From NCBI RefSeq assembly GCF_900148835.1, contig NZ_FRYK01000001.1:310001-374000 (forward strand): a stretch of 64,000 nucleotides of DNA, given 5' to 3'. The DNA is from Flavobacterium cucumis. GTDB taxonomy: Bacteria; Bacteroidota; Bacteroidia; Flavobacteriales; Flavobacteriaceae. The notes under the pieces were generated by a model. It was given only the letters and a program-made list of their open reading frames with translations. It searched no databases and was not told where the DNA came from. Numbering within the stretch: position 1 is the stretch's first letter; every line of letters begins with the position of its first letter. Below are positions 59,162 through 64,000 of this stretch, piece after piece. Made by a program: the position numbers and the translations under genes.

Positions 59162-59376
59162 ATATAAAAAATAGCATTAAGTGTCGTCATTGTTGTTGCA
59201 ATGATTGTTTCTTGTAATGAGACTGCCGAAAAAACCGAAGTCGCTATTGACTCAACAATCACCGAAGTAAATGATACCATTGAAACTGTAACGGATTCTT
59301 CGACTAATATTATCGATTCCACAAAGTAAAAATAGAAGAAACTGTTAAAGTAAAACTTAAAAAAGTTAATGAATAA
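59162..59376 (+). pseudogene. decayed paralogue of the upstream lipoprotein gene
   Basis: Read from 59162 in frame, the first codons are ATA TAA AAA ATA, where ATG AAA AAA ATA would be expected. After that the frame is open: ALSVVIVVAMIVSCNETAEK, followed by EVAIDSTITEVNDTIETVTD and SSTNIIDSTK, then TAA at 59327. This parallels the intact gene (LSLAIVAAMFVSCKENAAE, then VDSTVVET). A one-base deletion near 59326 may also have cut a tail: in the next frame KIEETVKVKLKKVNE ends at TAA 59374-59376. The start codon is lost and no alternative start precedes the lipobox. The remaining terminator at 59409 supports a former gene. A sequencing error is possible but would have to affect two places. This occupies the gap of about 520 bases between genes. 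Confidence 0.75.
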
Positions 59377-59408
59377 TTAAAGTTAGTCATAATAAATTAC
59401 TTGAAAAT

Positions 59409-59445
59409 ACCCCAAATAACAAATTGTTGTTCGGGGTGTTTTTTT
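59409..59445 (+). terminator. terminator after the lipoprotein pseudogene
   Basis: ACCCC pairs with GGGGT and AACAA with TTGTT around a short loop, with an imperfect middle, followed by seven T. Confidence 0.75.
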
Positions 59446-59538
59446 AAAGATTGCTTAAAGGAAAGATTATTTAACAATTCTAAGAAAATCTTAACCCTAT
59501 TATAAACTTCATAAAACCTTCCTATCATATTTGAAAAC

Positions 59539-59546
59539 TACTTTTG
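59539..59546 (+). promoter_or_regulatory. -7 element TACTTTTG of the beta-helix protein gene
   Basis: TACTTTTG ends 25 bases before the ATG. Upstream, two TTAAC strings lie exactly 20 bases apart (59471 and 59491). No TTG at standard spacing, so the promoter may need an activator. Confidence 0.45.
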
Positions 59547-59571
59547 TTTCACAACCTCAAACAAACGAGAA

Positions 59572-60837
59572 ATGAAAAAAAGTGTCAGAATTATATTCCT
59601 TATCACCTACTTTAGTTTAATCAACCTAGTTAATGCACAAATACAAGAGGAGTATTTTACATCAAGATGGACAAATTTCAACCCTAAAGCATTATCTTAT
59701 CCAGAAACAACAAATATTCTTGAGGGAAAAATTGAAAACAATTATACACTAACAAATAATAAGACTTATTTATTAAGAGGAAATGTATACGTTACCAACA
59801 ATGCAATACTCACAATTGAACCAGGAACAATAATTCGTGGTGACGAAGAATCTTGTGGAACACTAATCATAACTAAAGGATCTAAATTAATTGCTAATGG
59901 CACTAAAATCAGCCCAATAGTTTTTACTTCCAACAAAGAAACTATACTAAGAAAAGCAGGAGATTGGGGAGGAATTATTATCCTAGGTGATGCCAGTATA
60001 AACAAAATTGGAGGTGTTAGCTTTCTTGATTTAGGATTAGAAAGAGGATTAAGCTCTTATGGGGGCAATAATAGCGAGTCCAACTCTGGAACACTCAACT
60101 ATATACGAATTGAATATGCAGGTAGAAAATTAATAAAACAAGAAAAAGAGCATAACGGCTTATCGCTAGCAGGCGTTGGCAACAAGACCACGCTCAAGAA
60201 TATTCAAATTAGCTATTCTAACGACGATTCATTCGAATTTTATGGCGGAAATATTAATGTAGAGAACCTAATCTCATTTCGTGCAACGGATGATGATTTT
60301 GATTTCACTCAAGGGGTTCAAGCCGACATAAAAAACAGTATTGCAATTAGATACCCATTCACATCAGATGCATCACGGTCACGATGCTTTGAAATCGACA
60401 CTTATGACAACACTGAAACGGCGGATCTCGCAAAAGACATCACAAAAATTAATGCTACAAATATGGTATTCATCAACTACGAAAATAATAACCAGGGATT
60501 AATCAAAGAAGCCATCTATATAAGTAATAATGCCAAAATTAATTTGAATAACAGTATTATTTCAGGCTTTAGAAGCACCGTAAATCTAAACAAAAACATA
60601 AATGAATTTAATGATGATATTAATAATATCTCCATTGAAAAATGCATTGTCAATGATTGTCAATTTTTTGCAGAAAAAGAAGGTTACGAAATTTTCAATG
60701 ACATTACTAACCACTTCCTTAATGATAAATTTAAAAATCAAATTATCAAAAGAACAACAAAAGAATTATTCATTAATAGTGATATCCAAAACCAACCCGA
60801 CTTCAGAATAAAAGGAGAGACAATTGTAACTTACTAA
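59572..60837 (+). CDS. secreted parallel-beta-helix-like protein
   Basis: 421-residue exported protein. Signal peptide MKKSVRIIFLITYFSLINLVNA. The body repeats short beta strands like right-handed beta-helix proteins of Bacteroidota: NNAILTIEPGTIIRGDEE, LIITKGSKLIANGTKISPIV, DWGGIIILGDASINK, YGGNNSESNSGTLNYIRIEY, GVGNKTTLKNIQISYSNDDS and FEFYGGNINVENL. Relatives are sometimes mislabelled as multidrug transporters; there is no membrane helix here. No C-terminal type IX sorting domain is recognisable, since it ends GETIVTY. Probably periplasmic or surface-exposed; function unknown. Confidence 0.82.
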   Translation: MKKSVRIIFLITYFSLINLVNAQIQEEYFTSRWTNFNPKALSYPETTNILEGKIENNYTLTNNKTYLLRGNVYVTNNAILTIEPGTIIRGDEESCGTLIITKGSKLIANGTKISPIVFTSNKETILRKAGDWGGIIILGDASINKIGGVSFLDLGLERGLSSYGGNNSESNSGTLNYIRIEYAGRKLIKQEKEHNGLSLAGVGNKTTLKNIQISYSNDDSFEFYGGNINVENLISFRATDDDFDFTQGVQADIKNSIAIRYPFTSDASRSRCFEIDTYDNTETADLAKDITKINATNMVFINYENNNQGLIKEAIYISNNAKINLNNSIISGFRSTVNLNKNINEFNDDINNISIEKCIVNDCQFFAEKEGYEIFNDITNHFLNDKFKNQIIKRTTKELFINSDIQNQPDFRIKGETIVTY

Positions 60838-60842
60838 AAGAT

Positions 60843-61184
60843 TCAAGAAAAAATATTAGGCACTGAAAAATCTAAAATTTCTGATTTACAGGCATATTTA
60901 ACAATTTCATCAATCCCTTTTTGAAGCAAAAGCTGTGTAGTATATTTTCGACTAACTGCAATTTCCCGGTCATCCAAAACCAAACGAAAAAAAAACTTAC
61001 CACTAGACGATCGAAATCGCATAAAAACACATTTATCTATCGACATCTTAAGATATTCAATCTCTTCCTCACATTCGAAGCGTAATTCAAAATCGTTACT
61101 TGTAAAAATGGTTTTTCCTTTACGAGAGACAAACTCATATTTATAAGAATCGCTTAATCGTTGCGCGATTACAAATGTACCCAT
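60843..61184 (-). CDS. YegP/DUF1508-like protein
   Basis: 113-residue protein with two related beta-beta-alpha units. The second is clear (GKFFFRLVLDDREIAVSRKY, then TTQLLLQKGIDEIVKYA), matching the DUF1508 pattern of strand, turn, then xGIxxV helix. The first is more diverged (KYEFVSRKGKTIFTSNDFEL, then CEEEIEYLKMSI). No signal peptide. Function unknown. It converges on the beta-helix gene with only 5 bases between stops and no obvious terminator hairpin. Confidence 0.75.
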   Translation of the reverse strand: MGTFVIAQRLSDSYKYEFVSRKGKTIFTSNDFELRFECEEEIEYLKMSIDKCVFMRFRSSSGKFFFRLVLDDREIAVSRKYTTQLLLQKGIDEIVKYACKSEILDFSVPNIFS

Positions 61185-61254
61185 AGTTTAAATTGATTTT
61201 TAAAGATTTTTTTAAAGATATTATAAAATTTCAAATTGAGAATTTTATAAACAA

Positions 61255-61285
61255 AAAAAGCTCCAAACATAGTTTGAAGCTTTTT
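61255..61285 (-). terminator. terminator of the tRNA-Gly/tRNA-Leu unit
   Basis: On the minus strand AAAAAGCTTCAAAC pairs with GTTTGGAGCTTTTT (one G-T pair) around a short loop, ending in a T-run. It begins 1-2 bases after tRNA-Leu. Confidence 0.85.
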
Positions 61286-61286
61286 G

Positions 61287-61372
61287 TACTCAAGGCGGGA
61301 CTTGAACCCGCACGGGCATTACTACCCACTGGATTTTAAGTCCAGCGTGTCTACCAATTCCACCACTCGAGC
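61287..61372 (-). tRNA. tRNA-Leu (anticodon TAA)
   Basis: 86-nt class II tRNA on the minus strand. Acceptor GCTCGAG; D arm GTGGTGGAATTGGTAGACAC; anticodon stem CTGGA/TCCAG with loop CTTAAAA (anticodon TAA); long variable arm GGGTAGTAATGCCC; T arm GCGGGTTCAAGTCCCGC. The first acceptor pair is G-T and no CCA is encoded. Transcribed after tRNA-Gly(GCC), 18 bases apart. Confidence 0.95.
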
Positions 61373-61390
61373 AAATATTTTTGGTAGTAG

Positions 61391-61463
61391 AGCGAAAAAC
61401 GGGGTTCGAACCCGCGACCTCGACCTTGGCAAGGTCGCGCTCTACCAACTGAGCTATTTTCGC
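61391..61463 (-). tRNA. tRNA-Gly (anticodon GCC)
   Basis: 73-nt cloverleaf. Acceptor GCGAAAA pairs with TTTTCGC; anticodon stem CGACC/GGTCG with loop TTGCCAA (anticodon GCC); T arm CGCGGGTTCGAACCCCG. No CCA is encoded. Together with the TCC copies this covers glycine codons GGN in part. Confidence 0.96.
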
Positions 61464-61519
61464 GTTTCGTTTCGTTATCTCTTAAAGAACGTCGCCATAC
61501 TTGTTCCGTATTGCGAGTG

Positions 61520-61549
61520 CAAATATAGGACATATTTTTATTCTTGCAA
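61520..61549 (-). promoter_or_regulatory. promoter of the tRNA-Gly/tRNA-Leu unit
   Basis: On the minus strand TTG (61549-61547), 19 bases, then TATATTTG (61527-61520) followed by CAC, matching the other tRNA promoter in this window. Confidence 0.75.
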
Positions 61550-61625
61550 GTACTTTTTAAATAAAAATTAAAACTTTTTTCGAACTTTACTTTAACCTTT
61601 TGATAACGAATAATTTATTTTAAAT

Positions 61626-64000
61626 TTATTTTTTAATCAACATTCGTTTAATCTCGTTTAACTTCATTAATGCTTCTACGGGCGTTAAAGTATTAATATC
61701 AATATTCATGATTTCTTCTTTAATATCCTCCAAAAGTGGATCATCTAAATTGAAGAAACTCAATTGCAATTCATCACTTGCCGATTTAATTCCAGATAAC
61801 TCTTCGCTAGAATGTCTTTTTTCTAATTGCTTTAATAGTTTTTGTGCTTTTTGAATCACAATTTGAGGCATTCCTGCCATTTTTGCTACATGAATTCCAA
61901 AACTATGAGCACTTCCACCTTTCACTAATTTACGAATAAATAAAACCGTATCTTTTAATTCCTTTACCGAAACATTGAAATTCTGAATACGTTCAAAAGT
62001 AACTTCCATTTCGTTTAATTCATGGTAATGCGTAGCGAAAAGTGTTTTCGGTTGATTTGGATGTTCGTGTAAATATTCTGAAATCGCCCAAGCAATCGAA
62101 ATTCCGTCATAGGTTGAAGTTCCTCTTCCGATTTCATCTAACAACACCAAACTTCTCTCGGAAATATTATTCAAAATCGAAGCGGTTTCGTTCATTTCCA
62201 CCATAAAAGTAGATTCACCCATCGAAATGTTATCGCTCGCTCCTACTCTGGTGAAAATTTTATCTACAATTCCCATTCTCACACTTTCTGCTGGAACAAA
62301 ACTTCCCATTTGCGCCATCAACACAATTAAAGCCGTTTGACGCAAAATGGCCGATTTACCCGACATATTCGGACCGGTAATCATGATAATCTGTTGGGTT
62401 TCTCTATCTAAATACACATCATTAGAAATATACGGCACACCAACAGGCAATTGCTTTTCAATCACTGGATGACGACCTTCTTTGATTTCCAAATCGAAAC
62501 TTTCATCTAAATCAGGACAAACATATTTATTATCAATCGCTAATTGCGTGAAAGAAGTCAAACAATCCAATTGTGCAATTAAATTCGCATTCAACTGAAC
62601 GTGTTTGATATAAGTCGCAATCCAATTCACCAACTGCTCAAACAACTGCGTTTCTAATTGATGGATTTTTTCTTCAGCACCTAAAATTTTAGATTCGTAT
62701 TCTTTTAGTTCTTCTGTAATATAACGCTCAGCATTCACTAAGGTTTGTTTACGAATCCATTCTGCTGGCACTTTATCTTTATGTGTATTTCGAACTTCAA
62801 TATAATAACCAAAAACGTTATTGAACGATACTTTTAAAGAAGGAATTCCAGAAGCAGCACTCTCCCGTTGTTCTAATGCTTCTAAATAACCTTTCCCTGT
62901 CGATGAAATTGCTCTTAATTCATCTAATTCGGGATGAACTCCAACAGCAATTGCATTTCCTTTATTCACACTTACAGGAGCGTCTTCTTGAATGGTGGTT
63001 TTGATTTTTTCGCGTAACAATTCGCAAGCGTGTAAACTATCGCCAATAACTCGCAACGCTTCATTCGAACTCTCTAAAGCCAAGTTTTTAATTGGAATAA
63101 TCGCATCTAACGAATCTTTCAAGAAATTAACTTCTCTTGGCGAAATTTTCCCTGTAGCTACTTTTGAAATCAAACGTTCCAAATCGGAAATTTGTTTGAT
63201 TTGATATTGAATTTTTTGTAAAACTTCAGGATTGGTTTTCAAATATGAAATCACTTCATGGCGACTTCTAATTTTTGCAATATCTTTCAACGGAAGCGCC
63301 AACCAACGTTTCAACAACCTTGCTCCCATTGGCGAAAGCGTTTTATCAATCACATCTAAAAGCGTTACCGCATTGGGATTATAACTGTGATACAATTCTA
63401 AATTTCGAATAGTAAATTTATCCATCCAAACGTAAGCATCTTCGGCAATACGTTGGATATTGGTGATGTGTTGAATCTTGTTATGTTGTGTTTCCGACAA
63501 ATAGTACAAAATCGCACCCGAAGCAATCAAACCTTCGGTTAATTCTTCTACTCCAAATCCTTTTAGCGAATTGGTTTGAAAATGTTTGGTCAAACTTTCT
63601 AATGCGTAATCTTCCTTGTATATCCAATCTTCTAAAAAGAAGGTATGAAAATCGTCTCCAAAAACTGAGTTAAACTGATTTTTAAACTGCTTCGGAATTA
63701 AAATTTCACTCGGGCGGAAGTTTTGTAAAAGCTTATCAATATATTCTTCATTGCCTTGAGAAACTAAGAATTCGCCTGTTGAAACATCTAAAAACGAAAC
63801 CCCAACTGCTTTCTTTCCAAAATGAACCGATGCTAAAAAGTTGTTCGACTTCGATTGCAACACCTCATCATTCATGGAAACTCCGGGCGTAACTAATTCT
63901 GTAACACCTCTTTTGACAATGGTCTTCGTCATTTTTGGATCTTCTAATTGGTCACATATCGCCACTCGAAGTCCGGCTTTAACTAACTTGGGTAAATAAG
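61626..64000 (-). CDS. mutS: DNA mismatch repair protein MutS, N-terminus beyond window
   Basis: 791 residues are visible; the frame continues off the right edge, where [20 protein letters not shown] is part of the mismatch-binding domain I. Further domains follow: connector, core and clamp ([20 protein letters not shown]), and the ATPase [19 protein letters not shown] with [12 protein letters not shown] and FATHYHEL. A helix-turn-helix-like C-terminal part ends [18 protein letters not shown]. The Phe-x-Glu mismatch contact lies outside the window. It recognises mismatches and recruits MutL. Ends 77 bases before the tRNA promoter. Confidence 0.97.
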   Translation of the reverse strand, partial: YLPKLVKAGLRVAICDQLEDPKMTKTIVKRGVTELVTPGVSMNDEVLQSKSNNFLASVHFGKKAVGVSFLDVSTGEFLVSQGNEEYIDKLLQNFRPSEILIPKQFKNQFNSVFGDDFHTFFLEDWIYKEDYALESLTKHFQTNSLKGFGVEELTEGLIASGAILYYLSETQHNKIQHITNIQRIAEDAYVWMDKFTIRNLELYHSYNPNAVTLLDVIDKTLSPMGARLLKRWLALPLKDIAKIRSRHEVISYLKTNPEVLQKIQYQIKQISDLERLISKVATGKISPREVNFLKDSLDAIIPIKNLALESSNEALRVIGDSLHACELLREKIKTTIQEDAPVSVNKGNAIAVGVHPELDELRAISSTGKGYLEALEQRESAASGIPSLKVSFNNVFGYYIEVRNTHKDKVPAEWIRKQTLVNAERYITEELKEYESKILGAEEKIHQLETQLFEQLVNWIATYIKHVQLNANLIAQLDCLTSFTQLAIDNKYVCPDLDESFDLEIKEGRHPVIEKQLPVGVPYISNDVYLDRETQQIIMITGPNMSGKSAILRQTALIVLMAQMGSFVPAESVRMGIVDKIFTRVGASDNISMGESTFMVEMNETASILNNISERSLVLLDEIGRGTSTYDGISIAWAISEYLHEHPNQPKTLFATHYHELNEMEVTFERIQNFNVSVKELKDTVLFIRKLVKGGSAHSFGIHVAKMAGMPQIVIQKAQKLLKQLEKRHSSEELSGIKSASDELQLSFFNLDDPLLEDIKEEIMNIDINTLTPVEALMKLNEIKRMLIKK

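Noticed and set aside
61284..61571. Plus-strand open frame over the tRNA-Leu/tRNA-Gly pair
   Set aside because: Antisense to two clear tRNAs and their promoter; no protein signature.
63963..63965. GTG as a start for MutS
   Set aside because: Upstream residues [11 protein letters not shown] continue the conserved MutS domain I to the window edge, so the gene is cut by the window.

Overview
The window is ordinary chromosomal DNA from a Flavobacteriaceae bacterium (Bacteroidota), most likely Flavobacterium or a close relative. This rests on several things. The DNA is very AT-rich. Many genes are preceded by the Bacteroidota sigma-A -7 element TAnnTTTG, sometimes with a TTG about 16-21 bases upstream, and there is almost no Shine-Dalgarno signal. 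The gene content also fits: a type IX secretion plug protein, DUF5916, DUF6702 and DUF3667 proteins, an S46 dipeptidyl-peptidase, Na+-NQR, Kdo transferase, and many short lipoproteins and Ala-X-Ala signal peptides. I see no phage, insertion sequence, CRISPR array or rRNA operon. Both ends cut a gene: an M1 peptidase on the left and mutS on the right.

Layout. 1-4.2 kb (minus): a four-gene envelope cluster with two carboxypeptidase-regulatory-like proteins, DUF6702 and a secreted M1 aminopeptidase. 4.3-8.3 kb: dipeptidase E, two tRNA-Gly genes, an acetyltransferase and two unrelated L,D-transpeptidase-type enzymes. 8.4-12.7 kb: a DUF5916 outer-membrane protein, phosphoglycerate mutase and a collagen-like mini-lipoprotein translationally coupled to it. 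12.7-17.8 kb: a tripartite export operon (TetR regulator, ABC exporter, HlyD adaptor, TolC) whose ABC ATPase has lost its usual catalytic residues. 17.8-28 kb: an RRM protein, a CoA-transferase, methionine aminopeptidase, a DUF3667 protein, a methyltransferase, an SNF2 helicase and an M16 peptidase. 28.1-35.7 kb (minus): the complete nqrABCDEF operon, then a small conserved protein and the flavin transferase apbE that flavinylates NqrB/NqrC. 35.8-46.1 kb: T9SS plug, DUF3667, ApaG, PruA, a YcxB-like protein, RsmG, a desaturase, an aminotransferase and a U32 RNA-hydroxylation protein.

46.1-49.2 kb is the most coherent regulatory unit. A Crp/Fnr-type regulator is followed by a pirin / acetyltransferase / small membrane protein / FMN reductase operon and then by YceI. 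Both downstream units carry the same 16-bp perfect palindrome at exactly the same distance (22 bases) from an identical -7 element, as expected for a class-II Crp/Fnr activation site. 49.3-52.4 kb: fabD, then a tight operon of a HipA-like kinase, a DUF3037 protein and an M23 metallopeptidase-fold protein with no export signal. 52.4-56.5 kb: galE, a sugar aminotransferase, Kdo transferase (with an in-frame palindromic repeat inside it) and an acetyltransferase. 56.5-61.2 kb: an S46 peptidase predicted to be of the DPP11 (Asp/Glu) type, a low-complexity lipoprotein with a decayed paralogue just downstream, a secreted beta-helix-like protein and a YegP-like protein. 61.2-64 kb: tRNA-Leu, tRNA-Gly and mutS.

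All functional names are from family resemblance read by eye. No search was run.
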